Made by a program: the position numbers and the translations under genes. From DASVHS01 sp038244815 (GTDB taxonomy: Bacteria > Acidobacteriota > Thermoanaerobaculia > Gp7-AA8), in NCBI GenBank assembly GCA_038244815.1, contig JBBRTB010000015.1, positions 1 through 64,000 of the forward strand: DNA of 64,000 nt, in the 5' to 3' direction. The notes under the pieces were generated by a model, which made no database searches, had not been told where the DNA came from, and was given only the letters and a program-made list of their open reading frames with translations. Each line of letters begins with the position of its first letter. The first letter of the stretch is position 1. Positions 44,875 to 53,048 of this stretch are shown piece after piece.

Positions 44875-45404
44875 AGATCTACACGCGCACGGGTGACGCC
44901 GGGGAGACTTCTCTCTTCGGCGGAACGCGCGTCCCGAAGAACGATCCGCGCATCGATGCGTATGGCACGGTCGACGAGCTGAACGCCTTCATCGGTGCCG
45001 CCCGCGCCACATGGCTCGGCTCTCCGATCGACACGCAGCTCGCGTACGTGCAGAGCGATCTCTTCGATATCGGTGCCCAACTGGCCTCGCCCGGAGCGTC
45101 GAGATTCAAGGGCGCCGATGCCACGCGCATCGCCACGCTCGAACAGGCCATCGACGACATGGAGCGCGAGCTCACGCCGCTCACGAGTTTCATCCTGCCC
45201 GGCGGTTCTCCGGCGGCCGCGCACCTGCACGTGGCCCGCACCGTCTGCAGACGCGCCGAACGGCTGGTGGTTGCACTCGGAGACTCGTCGGCCGCGACAA
45301 CCGTCACATATCTCAACCGCTTGTCGGACTACCTCTTCGTCGCGGCGCGGTATGCCAATCACCGCCACGGCGTCAGCGACGTCGTCTGGGGCACCGAAAC
45401 GTAG
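44871..45404 (+). CDS. PduO-type cob(I)alamin adenosyltransferase
   Basis: This 177-residue enzyme converts cob(I)alamin to adenosylcobalamin. TRTGDAGETSLFGG, DAYGTVDELNAFIG and CRRAERL are typical of the PduO/ATR family. GTG 44871 overlaps the response regulator stop as GTGA. Adenosylcobalamin-dependent enzymes are not in the window. Confidence 0.93.
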   Translation: MKIYTRTGDAGETSLFGGTRVPKNDPRIDAYGTVDELNAFIGAARATWLGSPIDTQLAYVQSDLFDIGAQLASPGASRFKGADATRIATLEQAIDDMERELTPLTSFILPGGSPAAAHLHVARTVCRRAERLVVALGDSSAATTVTYLNRLSDYLFVAARYANHRHGVSDVVWGTET

Positions 45405-45408
45405 AGTC

Positions 45409-46305
45409 CTACGATTCGCCGCGGCGCTTCGGGGCCTTCGCCGAGTTCTGCCAGGCCGACCACCAGAGATCGCGCAGCAGCGACGAGCCGGCGGCGAGCC
45501 GGCCGGCGGCGAAGCGTTTCCCTTCCGCTGAGGGCGAGGCAATGGGATCGAAGGCGCCGCGCTTGTCGAGGCCGTAAAGCTCCTCGACGAGCGATTGCGA
45601 CGAACGGATGAACGCAAGCGCGGTCTCGAAATAGTCGGTGCGCAGGACAGGCGGCGCGACCCGCGCCGTGATGTCCGGGGTGGTGATGGCCCGCGATACG
45701 AAATTCGTCTCGAAGCGCGCATGGATCTGACAGTCGTTCGCGTACCCGTTCGGATTGGCCATGACCCATCCGTTGTAGTTCACGGTGTCGTGAAGGGGAT
45801 TGGCCTCATCGGCGACGAAGTGGCCCATCACGCCGGCGGTGCTGATGATCTCGCCTTCGATGGCCGTCCGCTCCGGAGAATCGGGAGCGCTGAACCGCCA
45901 CTGGCGGAACTCGGCGGTGAGCAGCTCGCTCATCTCGGCGACGCGCCATGGCGAGAATCCCGGCTCCGTATTGGAGACGCCGAGGTGCGCGAGCCGCCCG
46001 GAGGAGTAGAGGAGCGCCAGGTACTTGTACCGGTCCAGCGGCAGATCCAGCCCCTCCACCATCTCCTCATTCAGAAAGTGATCGGGCGCATTCGTCGGTT
46101 CGAACGAAGGACCGGCATTGTGGAGACGGTCTGGCTGGTAGCCGAGCCAGACCAGCTCGGGAAACGAGCGATAGAAGAAGAGAGGCATGCCGGCCGGCAG
46201 CGACAGCGTGGCCGCTTCGTTCGACATGAGGTGGCCGGCCTCGCCCCAGGCAAAGGCGTTCGAGGACAGCGTCAGCAGCGCCACGGCAAGAAGGATTCGT
46301 CTCAT
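45409..46305 (-). CDS. exported S1/P1 nuclease- or phospholipase C-like zinc hydrolase
   Basis: This 298-residue protein has a signal peptide ending AFA just before WGEAGH, so the mature protein begins with the Trp that ligates zinc in S1/P1 nucleases and zinc phospholipase C. GHFVADEANPLHDTVNYNG supplies His/Asp zinc ligands. Substrate (nucleic acid or lipid) cannot be settled. It converges on the cobalamin gene with a 4-base gap. Confidence 0.72.
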   Translation of the reverse strand: MRRILLAVALLTLSSNAFAWGEAGHLMSNEAATLSLPAGMPLFFYRSFPELVWLGYQPDRLHNAGPSFEPTNAPDHFLNEEMVEGLDLPLDRYKYLALLYSSGRLAHLGVSNTEPGFSPWRVAEMSELLTAEFRQWRFSAPDSPERTAIEGEIISTAGVMGHFVADEANPLHDTVNYNGWVMANPNGYANDCQIHARFETNFVSRAITTPDITARVAPPVLRTDYFETALAFIRSSQSLVEELYGLDKRGAFDPIASPSAEGKRFAAGRLAAGSSLLRDLWWSAWQNSAKAPKRRGES

Positions 46306-46352
46306 CGATCGGGTCACAAAAACCTCGCACCTCTCGGGGAATTCCGGCGACG

Positions 46353-46994
46353 TCAGGGACCGAGCGTCTCCGTCTCCACGTTCGGAAGGATGCAAAGGTA
46401 TCGCAACTCGATGGCACCGAGCATCACCACGCTGCCGCCGCGCAGCGGCGTGGGCGCCGCGATCACCCGGCCGTCGATTCGCGTCCCGTTCTTGCTCCGC
46501 AGATCCTCGATGACCGCGCCATCGCCTTCCGTCGTGATCGCCGCGTGATGTCGCGACACACTCGACGAAGGAATGAACACTTCCGCCGCGGGATCGCGGC
46601 CAACGATGTTCCGGCCGCGAGCGAGTGGGAAGACGCGATCGGCGAGAATCAACTGGTGGACCGGTCCGTTCGCGCGGACCGGGGACGCATCCGTGGCTTC
46701 GCGAACGTCTGCGTTGAACGCATAGCCGTGACGGTGCACCGTGCGGATGGCGTCGCGCGAGGGACCCAGGGCGGAGCGGATCTCGCGGACGAGGACGGCC
46801 AGGCTTCCGTCGACCACGAACGTGTCCGGCCAGAGACGATCGTGGAGCTCCCTCTTGTCGACCACGCGGGGCCGCTCCTCGATCAGAAGACGCAGGAGAT
46901 CGAGACTCTTCCCCGAGAGGTGGAGGGCCGCGCCGCGATCGGAAAGCAGTCTCGCGTCAGTGTCCAACAGGAACGTGCCAAACTCATAGCGCAT
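46353..46994 (-). CDS. winged-helix (OmpR-type) and FHA domain regulator
   Basis: This 213-residue protein has an N-terminal Trans_reg_C winged helix (about 1-95: FLLDTDARLLS, HRLWPDTFV-like LWPDTFVVDGSLAV, VHRHGYAF) and a C-terminal FHA domain (about 115-205: IVGRDPAAEVFIPSSSVSRHHAAI, SKNGTRIDG). It should bind DNA when its FHA domain docks on phosphothreonine. The nearby receptor-like kinase is a natural candidate. ATG 46994 is chosen by domain start; no Shine-Dalgarno is clear. Confidence 0.85.
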   Translation of the reverse strand: MRYEFGTFLLDTDARLLSDRGAALHLSGKSLDLLRLLIEERPRVVDKRELHDRLWPDTFVVDGSLAVLVREIRSALGPSRDAIRTVHRHGYAFNADVREATDASPVRANGPVHQLILADRVFPLARGRNIVGRDPAAEVFIPSSSVSRHHAAITTEGDGAVIEDLRSKNGTRIDGRVIAAPTPLRGGSVVMLGAIELRYLCILPNVETETLGP

Positions 46995-47020
46995 CGGCGA
47001 GGAACGAAACTCGAGCCATT

Positions 47021-47476
47021 TTACTCGCCTGTACCGGCGCGCTTCGGTGAAGGCTTCCAGGCTCCGAGCCGGAGGATCTCGATTCGCGTTCCCGTCGTCC
47101 GCGTGATCATCGTCCGGGTCAGGACATAAATCGGCAATCGCAGGCGGGCGGCGAGAGCCTTGTCGTTGTCGGATGGAAAAGGACAGGGATTCGGATGGGT
47201 GTGGACGATCGCCACCGTATTCGCAGGGATCGCGCCGTAGAAACTCGCTTTCTCGAATTGATTCAGATAGGGCCAGGGTACGAAGTCCTCTTTTCCGGAA
47301 TCGTCGCGAACGATGAATGCGGCGTGCTCGAAGGAGCTCTGGCCCCAGGCGGAGAGTTTCAGCAGGTGCCAAAACTGCGCGATGAAACGCTCTTCAAGCC
47401 GGATCTCCGCGGGTCGCCCCGCTTTGGGCACCAGCATCAAGGCCATCGTCAGAGCAACCGTTCCCGCGATCTTCAT
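47021..47476 (-). CDS. exported JAMM/MPN-domain protein
   Basis: This 151-residue protein has a signal peptide (about 1-22) and a JAB/MPN motif: HTHPNPCPFPSDND gives HxHP and SxxD zinc ligands, and an upstream Glu/His region FEHAAFIV fits the fold. RadC-like and DUF4329 proteins share it. A secreted JAMM peptidase would be unusual. It is 26 bases upstream of the winged-helix-FHA gene. Confidence 0.65.
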   Translation of the reverse strand: MKIAGTVALTMALMLVPKAGRPAEIRLEERFIAQFWHLLKLSAWGQSSFEHAAFIVRDDSGKEDFVPWPYLNQFEKASFYGAIPANTVAIVHTHPNPCPFPSDNDKALAARLRLPIYVLTRTMITRTTGTRIEILRLGAWKPSPKRAGTGE

Positions 47477-47546
47477 GTCCGGAAGATCGAGCCGGGAGCG
47501 GCTGCTGCTCTAAAGGCGTTCTAAGAGAGTTCTGAAAGCGCGCGCG

Positions 47547-47552
47547 TAGAAT
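47547..47552 (+). promoter_or_regulatory. candidate -10 hexamer TAGAAT
   Basis: TAGAATGACCG repeats the sequence at 28153-28163. It overlaps the first possible ATG of the kinase (47551), favouring the start at 47572 or 47581 instead. Confidence 0.35.
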
Positions 47553-47571
47553 GACCGCAGTCCTGTCTCGA

Positions 47572-50187
47572 ATGTGCGCCTTGAATGATCTTGCCGGCAA
47601 AGAGGTTGGCCGCTACCGCATCGTGGCACTGCTGGGCGCTGGTGGGATGGGCGAGGTGTACGACGCCATCGACTCGTCGCTCGGCCGTCACGTCGCACTG
47701 AAGATTCTCCGCCGCGACGCCGTGAGCGACGCCAACCGGGTGGCCCGCTTCGTCCAGGAAGCGCGGTCCGCGGCGATGCTCAATCACCCGAACCTCGTTT
47801 CGATTCACGAGATCGGCGAGGACGACGGCGTTCACTTCATCGCCATGGAGAAGATCGACGGCTCGACGCTGCGCGAGATCCTTACGAGAGGGCGATTCCA
47901 ACCGGCTCATGCCCTCGACCTGATGGCACAGGTGACCGACGCCGTGGCCACCGCGCACGCCGCCGGGATCATCCATCGCGATCTGAAACCGGAAAACATC
48001 ATGGTCTCGAGCACCGGCCATGCCAAGGTCCTCGACTTCGGACTGGCCAAACTGCAGGCCCCCACCATCCTGGCCGGCGATGCTTCCGCAAGCACACTGC
48101 TCAAAGCCACGGACTCCGGCAGCATCCTCGGCACCGCCGGTTACATGTCGCCGGAACAGGCGCAGGGCCAGGCGGTGGATGCGCGGACCGATGTCTTCTC
48201 CCTCGGCTGCATCCTCTACGAGACCATTACAGGCCGGCGGGCCTTTCAGGCCGCGAGCTCGATCGACACGCTGCACAAACTCATCCACGAAGATCCGCCG
48301 CCGCTCCGCACCATCGTTCCCGATGTTTCCGCCGAAATCGAACGCATCGTCAGGAAGTCGATCTCAAAGGATCCGGACGAGCGCTACCAGTCTGTCCGCG
48401 ACATGACCATCGACCTGCGCAATGCCCGTAAGGAGTTCGGTACTTCGCCGGGCGGGCCCAGAACGGCTCGACCGCTCCTCCTCGCCGCGATGGCGATCGC
48501 CGGAATCGTCGCGGTCATCTTCGGCACGCTGGCAATCCTGCGCCGCGCCGCGCCGAATTCGCCGGTACAGGTCGAGCGCATCACCAGGACCGGCGACGTC
48601 GTGAACGCCACCATCTCGCCCGATGGAAAGTACATGGCCTACGTCCGTTACAACGAGACAGGCCAGAGCCTCTGGCTGAGACAACTCTCCACCGATCAGG
48701 ATCTGAACCTCATCCCGGCGGGGCCGTTCAACGTCTGGGGCGTTTCGTTCACGCCCGACAGCAATACCATCCTGTACTCGACGAAGAGCAGTGGTGAGCC
48801 CGATGGGATCCTGAGCAGCATTCCGGTCATCGGCGGGCGCGGTCAGCGTCTGCTGCAGGGAATCGACAGTGGCGTCTCATTTTCTCCGGACGGAAAGCAG
48901 ATCGCGTATCTGCGACGGGATTTCCCGCAGCCGCAGTCGAGCGCCCTGATGATTGCGTCGAGCGACGGGAGTGGTTCGCGCGCCATCGCCGTGCGACATG
49001 CTCCGGATTTCTTTTCACCGATCTGGTTCTCCGGGCCCTCGTGGTCGCCCGACGGAAAGCTGATCGCCACCGCCTCCATCAGGCGGGAGAGAACAGCGCG
49101 GGCCAGGATCGTCGGAATCAATCCCATCACCGGTGCGGAACAGGTGATCGCCGATCCCGGATGGCAGCATGTGGGCCGAGTGACATGGCTTCCGGATGGA
49201 AAGAACCTCGTGGCCATCGCCGGAAGCGGCTCGATGGTCGGAGGTCTCGCGGGCGATCGCGACAGTGCGCTATGGCTCATCCCGATCGGCGGCGGAGAAC
49301 CGCGCCCGATCACCCGTGACGTCGACGGCTACCGAAGCCCCACCGTGACCGACGACGGCAGCCGGTTGATGTGCGTCCGCCTGACCGAGCCGATCAGCGA
49401 ACTCTGGCTCGTACCGATGGCGGCAGGCAGCGCACCACAGAAGCTGCTGGCCGGCCTCGACATAAGACCTCAGCCTTCGTACCTGGCGAATGGGAACATC
49501 GCGTTCTCGACCAGGGGCGTGATCGCGTCCGTCGAGCCGGCCGCCGAGAGGGCGGCACACGCGACGGAGCTGGTCCACGACCGGTTTCGGAACTCGTTTC
49601 CCATCGGAACTGACCGGGGCATCGTCTACACGTCTTCGCGCCCGGAAGGCGAGACGATCTGCGAAGTCTCGCTGAGCGGAGAATCACAAAAGATCATCGC
49701 TCCGGGCCGGGCCCTTTCGGTCACGCGAGATGGCTCGCGGATGGCGTTGCTCCGGCAAGGCTCCTTATGGATTCGATCGCTTCCCGGCGGCCACGAGAGC
49801 AAGCTCCCACTGCGCATCGACATCGATACCGACGACGTGGCATTGTCGCCTTCGGGCGACCGGATCGCCGTGGCCCACGGATCCTCCGCCAGGGCAAGAC
49901 TGGAGATCTACTCGACCAGCACGAACAAACTCCTGTGGAGCACGCCGGTGAACGGTGAGTGGCACGGTGTCCACTGGATGCCCGACGGCTCGGCGCTGCT
50001 GGCCAGCGGATTGGCTCCCGATCGCGCGAATGTGTGGAAGTTCAATTTTCACGGAGAGCCGACGAAAGTAACAAACTTCTACGGGCAGCTGCTTCTCAAC
50101 TTCGACATCTCGCCGGACGGCAGGAACCTCACGGTCGTTCGCACTCAGTTCGAGCGCGATGCGGTGATCATCCGCGGATTCGACTGA
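47572..50187 (+). CDS. transmembrane Ser/Thr kinase with PD40/beta-propeller sensor
   Basis: This 871-residue protein has a Hanks-type kinase domain (about 12-270) with GAGGMGEVY, VALKIL, HRDLKPENIM and DFGLA. A single membrane helix (about 297-320) follows, then an extracytoplasmic beta-propeller of PD40/TolB-like repeats bearing SPDGK and TPDSN. Signals outside would control phosphorylation of FHA-bearing targets. The FHA-winged-helix gene lies 580 bases away on the other strand. Start at 47572 is preferred because a TAGAAT box overlaps ATG 47551. Confidence 0.92.
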   Translation: MCALNDLAGKEVGRYRIVALLGAGGMGEVYDAIDSSLGRHVALKILRRDAVSDANRVARFVQEARSAAMLNHPNLVSIHEIGEDDGVHFIAMEKIDGSTLREILTRGRFQPAHALDLMAQVTDAVATAHAAGIIHRDLKPENIMVSSTGHAKVLDFGLAKLQAPTILAGDASASTLLKATDSGSILGTAGYMSPEQAQGQAVDARTDVFSLGCILYETITGRRAFQAASSIDTLHKLIHEDPPPLRTIVPDVSAEIERIVRKSISKDPDERYQSVRDMTIDLRNARKEFGTSPGGPRTARPLLLAAMAIAGIVAVIFGTLAILRRAAPNSPVQVERITRTGDVVNATISPDGKYMAYVRYNETGQSLWLRQLSTDQDLNLIPAGPFNVWGVSFTPDSNTILYSTKSSGEPDGILSSIPVIGGRGQRLLQGIDSGVSFSPDGKQIAYLRRDFPQPQSSALMIASSDGSGSRAIAVRHAPDFFSPIWFSGPSWSPDGKLIATASIRRERTARARIVGINPITGAEQVIADPGWQHVGRVTWLPDGKNLVAIAGSGSMVGGLAGDRDSALWLIPIGGGEPRPITRDVDGYRSPTVTDDGSRLMCVRLTEPISELWLVPMAAGSAPQKLLAGLDIRPQPSYLANGNIAFSTRGVIASVEPAAERAAHATELVHDRFRNSFPIGTDRGIVYTSSRPEGETICEVSLSGESQKIIAPGRALSVTRDGSRMALLRQGSLWIRSLPGGHESKLPLRIDIDTDDVALSPSGDRIAVAHGSSARARLEIYSTSTNKLLWSTPVNGEWHGVHWMPDGSALLASGLAPDRANVWKFNFHGEPTKVTNFYGQLLLNFDISPDGRNLTVVRTQFERDAVIIRGFD

Positions 50188-50234
50188 AAGGCGGGCCACC
50201 GCTGGATTCCCGTCGTCTTTCGCGGCTCGAATTG

Positions 50235-50283
50235 GAAGGATGGTCGGGGCAAGAGGATTTGAACCTCCGACCTCACGGTCCCG
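50235..50283 (-). repeat. detached 3' half of tRNA-Pro (att-like direct repeat)
   Basis: 49 bases are identical to 51097-51145 in the same orientation. The segment covers the tRNA-Pro from its CCA end (50241) up to the first base of the anticodon. That end of the match falls exactly between U33 and C34. The break position and restored intact tRNA at 51103 are what tRNA-targeting integrases leave. Confidence 0.9.
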
Positions 50284-50284
50284 C

Positions 50285-50998
50285 TCAGTAGGCGCCGACC
50301 CGCCCCTTTTTCGGCTGAGCCTTTGCACGCTGTTGCTGAGATCCGTCGCATGGAAGACCGAATTTCGCGTCAAACGCGCAGTCCGGTCTGATCACGGCGA
50401 TCATCAGGGACGGATTACCCTGGCATCGACCGCCATTCGTCACGAATCCGATCGTCGAGCAGGCGCCTCCGAACTGAGGGAACCCGAGCACCGAAGTGAG
50501 CTGCGTCAGCGTCTCCGCCGTCGCGGCGCCCACGGCTGCCTTCGCTTTGTCGCGGTCCCTCCCCGATTTCCAGTCTCTTTCGCCTGTCTTCACGACCTGC
50601 CCGTACGCCTCTACAGTCACCGGCACGTCAGCCGAACGAAGCTCCGGATGATCCTTGTACTCCTTTCGGATTCCGTCGATCGTCGTGGCGGTGCCTGGCA
50701 GCTCGAGCTTCACCTTCACCGGCTTGCCCTCGTTCACCGTGTATTCGGCATTCACAAGGTGGCTGTCATAGCTCCTTTGAATGTCGACGCGGACATGAGC
50801 TCCGTCGACCGTTTCGAACAGGTACGTCTCGCTGCTCTTCTTGTCAGTGTTCGAAGTAATGACGGTGGCGCGGTAAAGAGGCCCGCGGTTGCGGTCAGAA
50901 ATGACGTAGTGAGTTCGCGTCTCGACAGGCTGATCAGCGATCGCCGCGGTGGTCACAAGCGCGAGGATCACCGAGGCACAGAGAATGGTTCTGGACAT
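50285..50998 (-). CDS. secreted hypothetical protein between tRNA-Pro repeats
   Basis: This encodes 237 residues with a signal peptide (about 1-21, ending TTAAIADQ). The middle (about 30-150) is beta-rich with charged repeats, and the C-terminus has four or more Cys residues and a basic tail. The stop at 50285 lies 2 bases from the detached tRNA half. No integrase or known family is recognised. It is the only gene between the two tRNA-Pro copies, so it may be cargo of an integrated element. Confidence 0.7.
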   Translation of the reverse strand: MSRTILCASVILALVTTAAIADQPVETRTHYVISDRNRGPLYRATVITSNTDKKSSETYLFETVDGAHVRVDIQRSYDSHLVNAEYTVNEGKPVKVKLELPGTATTIDGIRKEYKDHPELRSADVPVTVEAYGQVVKTGERDWKSGRDRDKAKAAVGAATAETLTQLTSVLGFPQFGGACSTIGFVTNGGRCQGNPSLMIAVIRPDCAFDAKFGLPCDGSQQQRAKAQPKKGRVGAY

Positions 50999-51096
50999 TC
51001 TTAATGTCTACCATGACTTCTCTTCGGCGAAAGCACACGTCAACTCGCGGTCTTGCACAGTCAGCTCGAACGCGACGCCGTCGTCGGAATGACAGT

Positions 51097-51145
51097 GAAG
51101 GATGGTCGGGGCAAGAGGATTTGAACCTCCGACCTCACGGTCCCG
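51097..51145 (-). repeat. right copy of the tRNA-Pro 49-bp direct repeat
   Basis: This is the copy of the 49-base match that belongs to the intact tRNA-Pro (51103-51180), plus six bases beyond the CCA end. It pairs with 50235-50283, and the two copies are 862 bases apart. Confidence 0.92.
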
Positions 51146-51180
51146 AACCGTGCGCTCTAACCAGGCTGAGCTATGCCCCG
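51103..51180 (-). tRNA. tRNA-Pro (CGG anticodon), CCA encoded
   Basis: Read on the minus strand the cloverleaf is complete. The acceptor stem CGGGGCA/TGCCCCG has an A discriminator and encoded CCA. The D stem is GCTC/GAGC. The anticodon stem CACGG/CCGTG encloses TTCGGGA, which contains anticodon CGG (Pro, codon CCG). The T arm GGAGG-TTCAAAT-CCTCT closes with one G-U pair. The 3' half is duplicated at 50241-50283. Confidence 0.96.
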
Positions 51181-51248
51181 AGAGAAAGGACGCGGATTCT
51201 AGGGGTTTCCGCATCCGCCGTCAACGACACCCCCACACGAATCATTCC

Positions 51249-51881
51249 TCAGAAACGAAACGCGATCCCCGTCGAAACGATCAGCGGTTTGACATGGATC
51301 GTCGCCTTTGACGACGTTCCGATGAACGTGGCGTAGGAGCGGCTCTCGATCGGCGTGTAGCGCGCGTCGCCGAGAACGCTCCACCGCTTCGACAGCGAGA
51401 TCTCCAGGCCACCGTCCACCACGAGACCGATCGGGTTGTCGAACTTCACGTCGCCCAAGCCGCTTGTCGGCTTCGCGATGTCGCGCAGGATCACGTAACC
51501 CGCGCCCGCACCGATGTAGGGGCGCAAGGCCGTGCCCTCGAGCATGTGCCATTGCAGGACGGCGGTGACCGGATAGATCTGCGCGTATCCGAGGTCGGCC
51601 ACGGTGACGTAGTCGCTGCCGCTGCGGCGGACGTGAAGCCGTGACTGGAGTACGGCCACCTTCGCCTCGAGCGACACGCGCTCCCCGGAGAAGAAATTCA
51701 GGCCGAAGCCCAGGCCGCCTCCGTTGTCGAAGCGCGGCACGTATTTCACCGTATTCGGATCGAACGTGGCCCCGCTGCTGCGGTGAACGCCTTCGGCATC
51801 GGCGAACACGACAACGGAATGTTGTGCAAGCACGGGCGCCGCAGAGATCAGGACAGCGGCGAGTGCCGCAAAGTGTTTCAT
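51249..51881 (-). CDS. OmpW-family outer-membrane beta-barrel protein
   Basis: This 210-residue protein has a signal peptide (about 1-19, ending LAQ), alternating amphipathic beta strands throughout and a C-terminal Phe, the outer-membrane sorting signature (ending GIAFRF). GLGFGLNFF and RPYIGAGAGY resemble OmpW. It would form an 8-stranded barrel for small hydrophobic molecules. Diverges from the VWFA protein. Confidence 0.85.
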   Translation of the reverse strand: MKHFAALAAVLISAAPVLAQHSVVVFADAEGVHRSSGATFDPNTVKYVPRFDNGGGLGFGLNFFSGERVSLEAKVAVLQSRLHVRRSGSDYVTVADLGYAQIYPVTAVLQWHMLEGTALRPYIGAGAGYVILRDIAKPTSGLGDVKFDNPIGLVVDGGLEISLSKRWSVLGDARYTPIESRSYATFIGTSSKATIHVKPLIVSTGIAFRF

Positions 51882-51968
51882 TCTTGTGTACTAACACAAC
51901 GCAAGAAGCGAACCGCAGCGGAATCGCCCTCAGACGCCTCACGTTGGACCGGGGTGAAAGGAGGCTCC

Positions 51969-53048
51969 ATGCGAAGCCTCACAATCTTCATCCTCACCAC
52001 TCTTCTGGCCGCCACGGCCGTCCTGGCGCAACAGCCACCCCCGAACGAGAAGATCCAGCCTCCGCCGTTCGGCGAAAAAGTCGAAGTCAACGCCGTGCTC
52101 ATCGACGCGGTCGTCACCGATTCCCACGGCGATCAGATCCTCGGACTCGACAAGAACGATTTCCTGGTCACCGAGGACGGCGTACCGCAGAAGCTGGACT
52201 CGATGGACTACTTCACCACGCGCAAACTCCTCAACTCCACCGAGGCCAATGCACCGTTCAAGGTCGAGCAGGTGCACGAACAGCGCTACATCGTCTTCTT
52301 CTTCGACAAGCCGGAAGGCAACCAGCTTTTCAGCCGCGTGGCCCTCGCCCGCGCGGCGGTGAACCATTTCCTCGATAACGAGATGGCCGGCGGAGACCAG
52401 GTGGCCATCGTCGGCCATGACGTCCGGCTCAAGGTCTACAGCGACTTCACGTCCGATAAGGATCAGCTCCGGCACGCTCTCGATGCCGTGGCTCGATTCG
52501 GCCTCGGCATTCTGAAGCCGCCCCCGGAAAGCGACACGCCCTCGATCCTCCGCAACGTCGACCGCAACTCCATGATGAGCAGGACCGGAACGACGTACGA
52601 GGCGCTCACCGTGCTGGCCGACGCCCTCCAGCCCATCCGCGCACGCAAGAACCTCGTCCTCTTCTCACCGGGCATTCATGAGCCGGGTGAGCTCGTCCGA
52701 GACGGCGTGCCGCTCAATCGCAGCCGCTACTACGAGCCCATGATCGAAGCGCTCAACGAGGCGAACGTCACGGTCTATGCGATGAACCTGTTTCAGGATG
52801 CGCCGTCCGCGCCTGTCTTTCATCAGACGCTCGAGTCGCTGGCGCACGAAACCAACGGCGACTACTACCGCTACCCGAGCAACTTCTCGAGCGCGATGAA
52901 GCAGGTGGCCAAGGCCTCGGCCGGCTACTACCTGCTCACCTATCGCACGAACAAGACCGGTCGCGGCTACCAGAAGGTCGAGGTCTCGATCAGGAATCAC
53001 CCGGAGTTTCACGTCGCGTCGCGAGCCGGCTACACGTACGGCTACTGA
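51969..53048 (+). CDS. exported VWFA-related (Acidobacteriota-type) protein
   Basis: This 359-residue protein has a signal peptide ending VLAQ near residue 20. The N-terminal part has VNAVLIDAVVTDSHGDQILGL and FLVTEDGVPQ, then a von Willebrand A-like domain (about 95-300) and a C-terminal LTYRTNKTGRGYQKVEVSI segment. The pattern matches VWFA-related proteins known mainly from Acidobacteriota. ATG 51969 has an AAAGGAGG site. A calcium/metal-dependent adhesion role is possible. Confidence 0.85.
   Translation: MRSLTIFILTTLLAATAVLAQQPPPNEKIQPPPFGEKVEVNAVLIDAVVTDSHGDQILGLDKNDFLVTEDGVPQKLDSMDYFTTRKLLNSTEANAPFKVEQVHEQRYIVFFFDKPEGNQLFSRVALARAAVNHFLDNEMAGGDQVAIVGHDVRLKVYSDFTSDKDQLRHALDAVARFGLGILKPPPESDTPSILRNVDRNSMMSRTGTTYEALTVLADALQPIRARKNLVLFSPGIHEPGELVRDGVPLNRSRYYEPMIEALNEANVTVYAMNLFQDAPSAPVFHQTLESLAHETNGDYYRYPSNFSSAMKQVAKASAGYYLLTYRTNKTGRGYQKVEVSIRNHPEFHVASRAGYTYGY

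Noticed and set aside
50240..51336. Frames encoding SGQEDLNLRPHGP-type peptides
   Set aside because: These are translations of the tRNA-Pro strand complement, a common annotation artefact.
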